Source of the DNA: an uncultured Clostridia bacterium
GTDB lineage: Bacteria; Bacillota; Clostridia; Christensenellales; CASEPJ01
DNA: 32,571 nucleotides
NCBI GenBank assembly: GCA_949289715.1
Contig: CASEPJ010000155.1
Coordinates: forward strand, 1 to 32,571
Direction: 5' to 3'
Shown: piece after piece, positions 1-7,975 of the stretch
Numbering within the stretch: position 1 is the first letter of the stretch
Layout: every line of letters begins with the position of its first letter
Translations under genes and position numbers: made by a program
Notes under the pieces: model-generated
The model's input: only the letters and a program-made list of their open reading frames with translations
The model's database searches: none
Told to the model about the DNA's origin: nothing

Positions 1-35
1 AAGGGAGATTTTTATTTTTTTTAAAATATGTTTAT

Positions 36-554
36 ATGATTTCTATATACAATAAAAACTATACCGATAAAGAAAAAAAAATATATTTAAAAATGCACCG
101 CAACTACATTATTTTACTTTGCATTTTCATTATTACCAACGTTGCGAGTTTTGTAATGTCATTATTTCAGTCTTTCAGAGATTATAGGTATATATTTGAA
201 ATTTACAATATATTGACATCGTTAGCTTTCGGGTTTTTCTCTCTGCCTTTTTTGGATATCAAACACAAACAAAGTAAAATATATTATACTTTTTTGTGCG
301 ATAAAGATGAAGGTTTAAAAGAGGATTTTGTTTGTATATTTAATGACTTTAAAGAAGAAAAAGTAACGAAAAACGGTGTTAAATGTAAAGTTTTCATAGT
401 AAATATTTTTAACGAAGTAAAACAGAGAAACTACGAAAGAGAAGTATATGTAGACGATTTATTTGATTTTCCTCCTTTTATAAAGGGGCAAACGCTAAAT
501 CTTGTTACTTATGCAAATATTTTATTGGAATATGAAATTATATATAATCCTTAA
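36..554 (+). CDS. Small two-pass membrane protein of unknown function, possibly 5'-partial
   Basis: I do not recognise this 172-residue protein. Two hydrophobic segments are visible, at about residues 26-45 (IILLCIFIITNVASFVMS) and about 57-72. They are followed by a soluble, charged C-terminal half of about 100 residues that is probably cytoplasmic. The start is uncertain. No ribosome binding site precedes the ATG at 36, and the frame stays open to the left edge of the window, so the real gene may begin outside. Alternatively, a TAAAAT hexamer at 22-27 lies exactly 8 nt before this ATG, the same spacing seen before two other genes here that look leaderless. The next gene is 180 bases away and does not suggest a role. 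Confidence 0.6.
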   Translation: MISIYNKNYTDKEKKIYLKMHRNYIILLCIFIITNVASFVMSLFQSFRDYRYIFEIYNILTSLAFGFFSLPFLDIKHKQSKIYYTFLCDKDEGLKEDFVCIFNDFKEEKVTKNGVKCKVFIVNIFNEVKQRNYEREVYVDDLFDFPPFIKGQTLNLVTYANILLEYEIIYNP

Positions 555-736
555 ACGATTATAAATAATTGTTAAATCGGTTTAATTAGTTTTATGATTT
601 ATGCATAGTCAAATAAATAAATCATCCGCAGTCGGAAATATAATTTATATTGTTGTTATGTATAAATTAGAGATTGTTAAATAAAAGTTTGTGAATATTA
701 AAGGCAAAGAATCCGACAAAAATTAAGGAGTAAAAA

Positions 737-1006
737 ATGAAAGCGATAGTCAGTGTAATAGGTAAAGACAGAAAAGGCATAATAGCAAAAATCAGTACTA
801 TTTTAGCGGCACATAATATTAATGTGGAAGATATAAGTCAAACGCTACTTCAAGAATATTTTACTATGATAATGTTGGTAGATATATCGCAAAGCACTTT
901 AAAAATAGGTGAATTAAAAGAATTGTTAAAAGCGGAAGGCGAAAAAATAGGAATGAGCATCAATATTCAACACCAGGAAATTTTTGACGTAATGCATAAA
1001 ATCTGA
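737..1006 (+). CDS. ACT domain-containing protein, UPF0237 family
   Basis: This 89-residue protein is a single ACT-type ligand-binding domain. The start fits the family well: a beta strand (MKAIVSVIGKDRKGIIAKIS) carrying the typical D-x-K/R-G-I turn, then a helix, then NINVEDISQ and a strand with FTMIMLVDIS. ACT domains usually sense amino acids or other small molecules and act as dimers; the ligand of this subfamily is not established. The start is supported by AAGGAG about 8 nt upstream. The next gene, a UPF0210 protein, begins 15 nt after the stop. These two families sit side by side in many Firmicutes, for example streptococci, so the ACT protein probably regulates or partners the UPF0210 protein. 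Confidence 0.9.
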   Translation: MKAIVSVIGKDRKGIIAKISTILAAHNINVEDISQTLLQEYFTMIMLVDISQSTLKIGELKELLKAEGEKIGMSINIQHQEIFDVMHKI

Positions 1007-1021
1007 TAAAGGAAACGAAAT

Positions 1022-2371
1022 ATGATTAACAGTAGCGAAATTATGGAAACGCTGGAGATGATAGACAGCCAGCATTTGGACGTAAGAACAATAACCATGG
1101 GTATATCCCTTTTGGACTGTATATGCGAAGACCCAAACAAAACGGCAGAAAAAGTATATGAAAAAGTAGTTAAAAAAGCGGGTAAACTTGTTGAAACGGG
1201 CTGCGAACTGGAAGAAGAATTCGGCGTTCCCATAGTAAATAAAAGAGTTTCCGTAACGCCCGTTAGTCTGATTACCGCCGGCAACGGAGGGTATTTGCAG
1301 GTCATCAAAGCTTTGGACGCAGCGGCAAAAGAAATAAAAGTAGATTTTATAGGAGGTTATTCCGCTCTTGTGCATAAAGGAATGTCGGCAGCGGAAAGAG
1401 CCTTTATAGAAAGTATTCCCGAGGCACTTTCAACGACGGAAAAAATATGTTCTTCAGTAAATGTGGCAACCACTAAAGCGGGAATGAATATGGATGCCGT
1501 TGCCCTTATGGGAAAAACAATAAAAGAGTGTGCTAAAAAAACAGCCTCGAGCGACGGAATCGCCTGTGCAAAACTAGTAGTTTTTGCCAATGCCGTGGAA
1601 GATAATCCCTTTATGGCAGGGGCTTTTCACGGAACGGGAGAAGCGGAAACGGTAATTAACGTAGGCGTTTCGGGGCCGGGTGTAGTCAAAGCCGCACTCG
1701 AAAGCGTTAAAGGCGATTTAACCGAAGTTGCCGAAACAATTAAAAAAACCGCTTTTAAAATTACCAGAGTCGGGCAGCTTGTGGCAAGGGAAGCTTCTTT
1801 AAGACTTAATGCATCTTTTGGGATAATAGACTTATCTCTTGCTCCCACTCCCGTTAAAGGGGACAGCGTTGCGAGAATTTTGGAAGAAATCGGCTTAGAG
1901 AGCGTAGGTTCTTGCGGAACCACCGCAACCCTTGCTTTGTTAAACGACGCCGTAAAAAAAGGCGGAATTATGGCTAGTTCTCATACCGGCGGTTTAAGCG
2001 GCGCATTTATTCCCGTTTCGGAAGACGAAGGTATGATTTCCGCAGCAGGTGCCGGCAGACTTACTTTCGATAAATTAGAGGCTATGACATCGGTATGCTC
2101 GGTGGGGTTAGATATGATTGCCATTCCCGGGGATACAAAAGCCGAAGTTATTTCTGCTATAATTGCGGACGAATGTGCTATAGGTATGGTCAATAACAAA
2201 ACAACAGCCGTAAGAGTTATACCCGCACCGGGGAAAAAAGTGGGGGACAGTGTATGTTTCGGCGGTCTTTTGGGAGAAGCGCCCGTTATACCGGTAAGCA
2301 CTTTAAGTCCCTTGAAATTTATTTCGAGAGGAGGCAGAATTCCTGCGCCGTTACATTCACAAAGAAATTAA
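1022..2371 (+). CDS. UPF0210 (DUF711, PFL-like) family protein
   Basis: At 449 residues this is full length for the UPF0210/DUF711 family, which has distant similarity to glycyl-radical (pyruvate formate-lyase-like) proteins but no proven reaction. Family features visible include the N-terminal helix (EIMETLEMIDSQHLDVRTIT), the glycine-rich stretch INVGVSGPGVVKAALE, the segment DLSLAPTPVKGDSVARILEE, and the end PLKFISRGGRIPAPLHSQ. It is cytosolic, with no signal peptide. It follows the ACT-domain gene by 15 nt, so the two are surely co-transcribed. The ribosome binding site AAAGGAAACG is modest. The 339-base spacer after it separates it from pepF. Confidence 0.92.
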   Translation: MINSSEIMETLEMIDSQHLDVRTITMGISLLDCICEDPNKTAEKVYEKVVKKAGKLVETGCELEEEFGVPIVNKRVSVTPVSLITAGNGGYLQVIKALDAAAKEIKVDFIGGYSALVHKGMSAAERAFIESIPEALSTTEKICSSVNVATTKAGMNMDAVALMGKTIKECAKKTASSDGIACAKLVVFANAVEDNPFMAGAFHGTGEAETVINVGVSGPGVVKAALESVKGDLTEVAETIKKTAFKITRVGQLVAREASLRLNASFGIIDLSLAPTPVKGDSVARILEEIGLESVGSCGTTATLALLNDAVKKGGIMASSHTGGLSGAFIPVSEDEGMISAAGAGRLTFDKLEAMTSVCSVGLDMIAIPGDTKAEVISAIIADECAIGMVNNKTTAVRVIPAPGKKVGDSVCFGGLLGEAPVIPVSTLSPLKFISRGGRIPAPLHSQRN

Positions 2372-2710
2372 TCGATTAATTATAAATATTTTAATTTGTT
2401 TTTTGTTTCAATGAACAATTAGACTGCTTATTAAATTGAAGTAAAATAGTTTGAAGTAAATTGGCCGATAATTAAAAATTGAACTGTTATAAATCGGCAG
2501 CCGTAAAAACATTTATAAATAATTTTCGATTATAATTAAGTAATACATTCAAAAAAATTACAGATAATAATTTTTATAATCGATTAAGCGTTAATTATTG
2601 TATTAAATTTTGTAAAAGTTTATTTCATTTTTAAAATCGATTGCAGTAAATAAATTTTTGTTTTTTATTTGTTGCCAAATTGGTAAATAAAGTATTTAAT
2701 AGGTGATGAT
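2372..2710 (+). other. 339-base AT-rich spacer without a gene
   Basis: No open frame, tRNA or convincing hairpin terminator is visible on either strand. CG dinucleotides here occur mostly in ATCGAT or TCGAT contexts. The octamer TATAATCG occurs at 2575-2582 and its reverse complement CGATTATA at 2527-2534. The pepF ribosome binding site (AGGTGAT) sits at the right end. A promoter for pepF is expected here, but I could not find a good -35/-10 pair. Confidence 0.5.
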
Positions 2711-4492
2711 ATGGCAGAACTTAAAAAAAGAGAAGATATAGAAGAAAAATTCAAGTGGGATACTTCTTCCCTTTATAAAGACGATGAAGCTTGGGAAAAA
2801 GAATTCGAAGAACTTGCAAAAGACAAAGATTTTTTAAATAACTATAAAGGTAAATTGGACGATAAAAAGATTCTGCTGGAGGCTTTGAAAAAAAACGACG
2901 ATTATATGCAGAAAATAGAAAGGCTGATTATTTATGCGCATATGAAAAAGGATGAAGATACTTCAAATTCGAAATATCAGTCAATGTATAATAAAATAGA
3001 AAATCTTTATATGAATTTTTCCGCATCGTCAAGCTTTTTTTTACCCGAACTTACAAAAAAAAGCGAAAAGGAATTAAAAATAATTTCAGAATTACCCGAA
3101 TTTGCCGATTACGATTATTATTTTAAAACTCTTATCAGACAAAAAAAATATATATTAAGCGAAAAAGAGGAAAAAATATTGGCATTGAGTGCGGAAACTG
3201 CATCCGGTTATCACAATGCTTTCGAAGTGTTCGACAATGTAGAATTGCCTTTGCCAAAAATAAAAAACGAAAAGGGAGAAAGCGAAAAACTTTCGCACGC
3301 ACGTTACAGCTCTTTCCTTATGGGAAAAAACAGGGAAGTAAGACGGGCGGCATTTAAAGGAATGTTTAACGCATATAAAAAAATGCTTAATACCGTTACA
3401 GCTATTTATACCGGTAATGTTAAAAAGGATGTTTTTTATACAAGGGCAAGAGGATATAAAAGCTGTTTGAATAAAGCTCTATATAACGAAGATGTGGAAG
3501 AAAGCGTTTATTCCAATCTGCTCGATGCTGTCAATAAAGGATTGCCCGTTTTACACCGTTATATGGCTTGGAGAAAAAAAGAGCTGCATTTAGACAAATT
3601 GCATATGTATGATTTGCATACTCCCGTATGTGAAGATTATAAATTGGAGCTGCCTTATAACGAGGCGTGCAGTTTGGTTAAGGAAGCGCTATCCGTTTTA
3701 GGCAACGATTATGTAAAGCTGTTAGACAAGGCGTTTAACGAAAAATGGATAGACGTATATGAGAATAAAGGCAAAAGAAGCGGGGCGTATTCAACTTCTG
3801 CTTATTTGGCGCATCCGTATGTTTTATTGAATTACGAAAAAACCACGCACGACGTATTTACTATAGCGCATGAATTGGGTCACGCAATGCACAGCTATTA
3901 TTCCGCAAAATATCAACCTTATGCAAAAGCGGACTATACTATTTTCGTTGCGGAAGTGGCAAGTACGGTAAACGAAGTTTTATTGCTTAAATATTTATTG
4001 GAAAAGGAAAATTCGAAAAAAGCTAAAAAGTTTTTTCTTACTTATTTTCTGGATATGTTCAGAACAACTCTGTTCAGACAGACAATGTTTGCCGAATTCG
4101 AATTGGAAGCTCACACCATGCAGGAAAACGGCGTGCCTTTGACAAAAGAAAATTTATGTAAATATTATTACGGATTAAACAAAAAATACTACGGCAAAGA
4201 CGTTTTCCATGATAAAGAAATTCAATACGAATGGGCGAGAATACCTCATTTTTATACGGCATTTTATGTCTATAAATATGCAACCGGGTTGACAAGTGCC
4301 GTAACTATAGCCGAAAAAATTTTAAAGGACGAAAAAGCCGTTGAAAATTACAAAAAATTTCTTTCTTCCGGGTCAATGACTTCCCCTGTGGAACTTTTGA
4401 AAATTGCCGGTGCAGATTTAAGTAAAGTCGAAACGTTCGATAACGCCATAAAGGTTTTTGAAGATACGTTTACAGAATTACAAAATTTATAA
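2711..4492 (+). CDS. pepF: Oligoendopeptidase F, M3B family zinc peptidase
   Basis: A 593-residue cytosolic zinc metallopeptidase that trims short peptides, as oligoendopeptidase F does. The zinc site is complete: HELGHAMH supplies His387, the catalytic Glu388 and His391, and AEVAST supplies the third ligand, Glu415. The N-terminal opening (KWDTSSLYKDDEAWEKEFEE) is typical of the family and precedes a long helical domain that forms the lid. Length matches the usual 595-600 residues. There is no signal peptide. The start is supported by AGGTGAT a few bases upstream, a good match to the anti-Shine-Dalgarno sequence. It looks monocistronic, with long spacers on both sides. Its usual role is peptide turnover and possibly processing of secreted or signalling peptides. 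Confidence 0.96.
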   Translation: MAELKKREDIEEKFKWDTSSLYKDDEAWEKEFEELAKDKDFLNNYKGKLDDKKILLEALKKNDDYMQKIERLIIYAHMKKDEDTSNSKYQSMYNKIENLYMNFSASSSFFLPELTKKSEKELKIISELPEFADYDYYFKTLIRQKKYILSEKEEKILALSAETASGYHNAFEVFDNVELPLPKIKNEKGESEKLSHARYSSFLMGKNREVRRAAFKGMFNAYKKMLNTVTAIYTGNVKKDVFYTRARGYKSCLNKALYNEDVEESVYSNLLDAVNKGLPVLHRYMAWRKKELHLDKLHMYDLHTPVCEDYKLELPYNEACSLVKEALSVLGNDYVKLLDKAFNEKWIDVYENKGKRSGAYSTSAYLAHPYVLLNYEKTTHDVFTIAHELGHAMHSYYSAKYQPYAKADYTIFVAEVASTVNEVLLLKYLLEKENSKKAKKFFLTYFLDMFRTTLFRQTMFAEFELEAHTMQENGVPLTKENLCKYYYGLNKKYYGKDVFHDKEIQYEWARIPHFYTAFYVYKYATGLTSAVTIAEKILKDEKAVENYKKFLSSGSMTSPVELLKIAGADLSKVETFDNAIKVFEDTFTELQNL

Positions 4493-4581
4493 TGTAATTA
4501 AATTTAATTAAAAAATAATTTAAGCAAATAGTATAATTATATTTAAGTATATTTTATTAAAGTTATAATGGAGTAAAAAGT

Positions 4582-5913
4582 ATGAATAAAAGGCGTATAT
4601 CTGTTTTTGTGACATGTTTATTGATAATATTGTTAGTAAGCACTTTTGCGCTATCCGGATTTGCTTTTGCCGCTACATCGAACTATTCGGCATATGAAAA
4701 CGATACAAAAATAACGTGGGGGCAATATCCCGATCTTGATAAAATCAACGTTTTTTATCGAGCATATACGGATAATATAAATGTTTATTATGAATTTAGC
4801 GTTCAATATAATTATAATGATAATATGCTGTTGGCAACGATGTCGAAAGATATATTTTTCGAAAATTTAAAAACTTGTTTTGTCGCTAACGGATTTTCTA
4901 TAAAATACTCGAAAAACGTTGGATCAAACGAGTTTATTGCACGGCAAAGCATAACTATGGAAGAATATAACAGCTTAGCCGGCGATGAAGATGACAGCGT
5001 AGTGGAACAAAAGGTATATCAGGGTTTTTTAACTTATAGCGTATATATTACACAGAATATAGATTTATCCTCTTTTAAACAAATGGTTTTTTTCGACTAT
5101 ATAGATAGATATGTAAACCCGGAATATTTTTCTTTCTATGCCGGTATGCAAATTGACGGAAAAGTAGATCAAACCAATGCATCTTTTGCTCTTGAGTATT
5201 TAACCGGAGAAACCTTTTATTTTTATAAATTAGATTCGAATACATTTTCCAATACTATTTATTTAGAACAGTCGGCTGTTAATCCTTCGGGAGTTATAAT
5301 TATAATTATTTTAATTTCTTTTGCAGTTGTTGGAATAATGTCTATTATATATGTAAGTTATAAAAAGAATAATGATTCTAAGAAGGTGGAAAGCAATACT
5401 ACATCAACCAAAAAGAATTATAATTATCCGCCCTATAATATAGGAGCACCGAATTATCCTTTCGGAAAAGAATATGAAAATCCGATTAATTTAAATTACT
5501 TTGATAATAACGGTATGCCGAATTATACAAACAATCAAAATAACGGTTATAATCCGTATATCCCAAACAATCGAAATAACGGTTATAATCCGTATATCCC
5601 AAACAATCAAAATAACGGTTACAACCCGTATAACGTAAATAATCAGAATAACGGCTATAACCCGTATAACTTAAATAATCAGAATAACGGCTATAACCCA
5701 TATAACGTAAATAATCAGAATAACGGTTACAACCCGTATTATACAAACAGTCGCAATGATTTTTCTTCTTCATCCGATAAACCCGAAAAAGCGGAAACAG
5801 TCAGAGAGGACACCTCTTCGGATGAAAAAAATACTGTTATAAATGACGTCAAAGACGAAAATATAAAAAATTCGGATCCCTCAATACAAGGTGACCAAAA
5901 GACGGATGATTGA
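4582..5913 (+). CDS. Single-pass surface protein with Asn/Tyr-rich repeat tail, unknown function
   Basis: I do not recognise the family. The 443-residue protein starts with a signal peptide (residues about 1-30, ending near GFAFAA), followed by an ectodomain of about 200 residues rich in Tyr, Phe and Asn. A transmembrane helix follows at about 238-259 (VIIIIILISFAVVGIMSIIY), with YKKNN on its inner side. The C-terminal tail is therefore predicted to be cytoplasmic. It holds six 12-residue repeats of the form NNQNNGYNPY plus two variable residues (residues 317-388), then an acidic Ser/Asp/Glu-rich end. There is no LPXTG sorting signal. GGAG about 9 nt upstream supports the start. It lies 61 nt before dnaB. 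The tail resembles the Asn-rich segment of the CPBP protein at 9716. Confidence 0.82.
   Translation: MNKRRISVFVTCLLIILLVSTFALSGFAFAATSNYSAYENDTKITWGQYPDLDKINVFYRAYTDNINVYYEFSVQYNYNDNMLLATMSKDIFFENLKTCFVANGFSIKYSKNVGSNEFIARQSITMEEYNSLAGDEDDSVVEQKVYQGFLTYSVYITQNIDLSSFKQMVFFDYIDRYVNPEYFSFYAGMQIDGKVDQTNASFALEYLTGETFYFYKLDSNTFSNTIYLEQSAVNPSGVIIIIILISFAVVGIMSIIYVSYKKNNDSKKVESNTTSTKKNYNYPPYNIGAPNYPFGKEYENPINLNYFDNNGMPNYTNNQNNGYNPYIPNNRNNGYNPYIPNNQNNGYNPYNVNNQNNGYNPYNLNNQNNGYNPYNVNNQNNGYNPYYTNSRNDFSSSSDKPEKAETVREDTSSDEKNTVINDVKDENIKNSDPSIQGDQKTDD
5530..5745 (+). repeat. Six tandem 36-bp coding repeats
   Basis: Six in-frame units of 36 bp encode NN(Q/R)NNGYNPY followed by IP, NV, NL or YT. Units differ mainly in synonymous codons (for example GGTTATAATCCG versus GGCTATAACCCG) and in the last two residues. 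This points to copy-number change by slippage or recombination rather than a CRISPR array, because no spacers separate the units. Confidence 0.95.
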
Positions 5914-5974
5914 TTCGGATAATTGATTCGGAAAAATAATCTTATATCGGCAACAAAATAATTCGGAGGCATTT

Positions 5975-7510
5975 ATGGAAAAAACATCGGCAAGAATTGT
6001 GCCGCATAATCAGGAAGCGGAAATCAGCATTTTAAGCTGTGTGCTTATTAGCGAAGCTGCAAGTTCAGCAATAATAGAAACTTTAAAAACAGAAGATTTT
6101 TACTCTCAGGTTAACCGAGTTATTTTTAATGCAATGAGGGATTTATATAATCAAGGCAAGGCCATAGATTTTGTTACAGTTACCGATTTGCTGGAAAAAC
6201 GTAATCAGATTGCCGAGGCGGGCGGATTAGAATATATAATGAATTTGACCAATGCCGTGCCGTCGGCGGCAAACTATAAAAGTTATGCGGACATAATAAA
6301 ATCGGATGCGATTAAGCGCATATTGATAGATCGTTCCACGAGTATTGTCGAGAAAGCATACGGAGAGGAAAACGGTGCAGATTGTCTTGCCTATGCTGAA
6401 AGCGAACTTGTAGGTATTTCCAAAGAAATAGATAAAAAAGACCTCATCTCTGCCAGCGTAGTCGGAGAAGAAGTAGTAAAACAGCTTCAGGATATGTGTA
6501 AAAACGAAGGCAAGGCCGACGTTGTGGAAATCCCGTTCCCCGAGTTAAATAAAGTTTTGCACGGGCTGCATCGTTCGGATTTGATTATTCTTGCGGCAAG
6601 GCCTTCGGTAGGTAAAACGGCGTTTGCTTTAAATATTGCACAATATGCGGCAATAGAAGGCAAAAAAGTTGCATTGTTCAGTCTTGAAATGCCAAAAGAA
6701 CAGCTATATACGAGAATGTTATCTTCGCTATCCGGGGTAAAAATGGAAAAATTGAGGGAAAATTCCACAGCCGGACAACCTACGGTGGAAGAGTGGCAAA
6801 AGATTTGGTCGGCGCATAAAAAACTTTCCGATTCGAAAATGTATATAGACGATTCGGGTATGGTTACATATGCTAACGTATTATCCAGATGCCGCCGTTT
6901 AAAAAAAGAATTAGGCGGGTTGGATCTAATTACCATCGATTATCTTCAGCTTATGGATAACGTAAACAAGAGAAAAAACGACAGCCGTCAAAACGATATT
7001 TCGGAAATTTCCAGAAATTTAAAAATTATAGCAAGAGAATTGAACGTTCCCTTGATTGCGCTTAGTCAGCTGTCCCGTTCGGTGGAAGGCCGAGCAGAAA
7101 AAAAGCCAAGACTTTCCGATTTGAGGGAGTCGGGAGCTATAGAACAAGATGCCGATATTGTTATGTTTTTATATAGACCGGACCTCGACGAAAATAATAA
7201 CGAAGACCGCAGTAAAGTCGAACTTACCGTTCAAAAGCATAGGAACGGCGAATTATGCGACATACCGTTGCAGTGGTTGGGAGAAACCGTTACTTTTAAA
7301 GAAATGCCCTCACTGGAAGCAATGTATTTGGAAGAAGAAAGAAAAAAGAAAAACGCAGCTAAAAGAATGAGGAAAATTCAAAACGAGCAGGATAAAGAAC
7401 AAATTTCTCAACAAGATTTACCCTTTGAGGCGGACGAAAACGTATCTTATATCAATCCCTCAAATTTAGACATACCTAAAAAAGCAGACAACGGAGAACT
7501 TGAATACTGA
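5975..7510 (+). CDS. dnaB: Replicative DNA helicase DnaB (DnaC in Bacillus)
   Basis: This is the hexameric helicase that unwinds DNA at the replication fork. The N-terminal DnaB domain opens with VPHNQEAEISILSCVL (family consensus PxxxEAExxxLG). The RecA-like ATPase domain has Walker A ARPSVGKTAF with Lys214, and Walker B LITIDYLQLM with Asp322. Motif H4 follows (LSQLSRSVEGRAEKKPRLSD and ESGAIEQDADIVMFLYR), ending with the arginine-finger region VQKHRNGELC. At 511 residues it is somewhat longer than Bacillus DnaC (about 454). The excess is a charged C-terminal tail of about 60 residues that begins after FKEMPSLE. TTCGGAGG about 7 nt upstream is a good ribosome binding site. The next gene overlaps its stop by 1 nt. 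No intein is present. Confidence 0.97.
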   Translation: MEKTSARIVPHNQEAEISILSCVLISEAASSAIIETLKTEDFYSQVNRVIFNAMRDLYNQGKAIDFVTVTDLLEKRNQIAEAGGLEYIMNLTNAVPSAANYKSYADIIKSDAIKRILIDRSTSIVEKAYGEENGADCLAYAESELVGISKEIDKKDLISASVVGEEVVKQLQDMCKNEGKADVVEIPFPELNKVLHGLHRSDLIILAARPSVGKTAFALNIAQYAAIEGKKVALFSLEMPKEQLYTRMLSSLSGVKMEKLRENSTAGQPTVEEWQKIWSAHKKLSDSKMYIDDSGMVTYANVLSRCRRLKKELGGLDLITIDYLQLMDNVNKRKNDSRQNDISEISRNLKIIARELNVPLIALSQLSRSVEGRAEKKPRLSDLRESGAIEQDADIVMFLYRPDLDENNNEDRSKVELTVQKHRNGELCDIPLQWLGETVTFKEMPSLEAMYLEEERKKKNAAKRMRKIQNEQDKEQISQQDLPFEADENVSYINPSNLDIPKKADNGELEY

Positions 7511-7860
7511 TGATTGAAGTTAAATATATTGACATAAACGACGATATAAAAAAATATTACGACAATATAAAAAAAAACCCGAAATTTACAAGAATTTGTT
7601 ATGGTTTGGAAAGCGGCAAAATAATGGGGGCGGCATCGTTTAATATAGTAAAAGGTACGCTTTACATAAGCGGACTTTATTCAACGGATATATCCGTTTC
7701 CGACTTGATTTTAAGGGCAATGCTTTATAGAGCGCAATTTTTTAGCGCCGCAAAGAATTGTGAAATAGAGGATGTCGATTTACCTGAAGATATGTTGGTA
7801 AAATTAAATATAAGAGACGGAAAAGTAAAAATAAACGAAGTTAATTTTAATTGCCATTAA
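7510..7860 (+). CDS. Small GNAT-like protein coupled to dnaB
   Basis: This 116-residue protein has no obvious named family. Its layout resembles a shortened GNAT acetyltransferase: a strand with a Gly-rich hairpin (GKIMGAASFNIVKGTLYISG), then a helix (SDLILRAMLYRAQFFSAA), then a short strand (EIEDVDLP) and a terminal helix and strand. The usual acetyl-CoA loop (R/Q-x-x-G-x-G/A) is not visible where expected, so it may not be catalytic. Its ATG shares one base with the dnaB stop (TGATG), so translation is probably coupled to dnaB. A GGAG lies 13 nt upstream, inside dnaB. The GNAT reading is inferred from pattern only. Confidence 0.72.
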   Translation: MIEVKYIDINDDIKKYYDNIKKNPKFTRICYGLESGKIMGAASFNIVKGTLYISGLYSTDISVSDLILRAMLYRAQFFSAAKNCEIEDVDLPEDMLVKLNIRDGKVKINEVNFNCH

Positions 7861-7975
7861 ATTTATAGATAAAAAATTTCCGATAATTATAAATGCTATA
7901 AAAGACATGGAATGAAAAATTATAATTAGAATTCAGAATAACAAACAATTTTTACATACAGACAAAGGAGAATAT

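Noticed and set aside
926..1375. 149-codon open frame on the - strand
   Set aside because: It overlaps both the ACT and UPF0210 genes in antisense, with no start signal and a composition that mirrors them.
4496..4512. Palindrome TAATTAAATTTAATTA after pepF as a terminator
   Set aside because: It has no loop, no GC pairs and no T run behind it, so it is better explained by AT-rich composition.
5530..5745. CRISPR-like array of 36-bp repeats
   Set aside because: Units are directly contiguous without spacers, keep an open frame and encode a repeated peptide, so they are coding repeats.
5486..5773. Open frame on the - strand across the repeats (95 codons)
   Set aside because: It is the antisense shadow of the Asn/Tyr repeat region; it has no ribosome binding site and its repeats simply mirror the + strand.
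7861..7975. T-box leader for glnS
   Set aside because: The spacer is only 115 bases and has no T-box sequence or specifier-like stem; terminator and antiterminator are absent.
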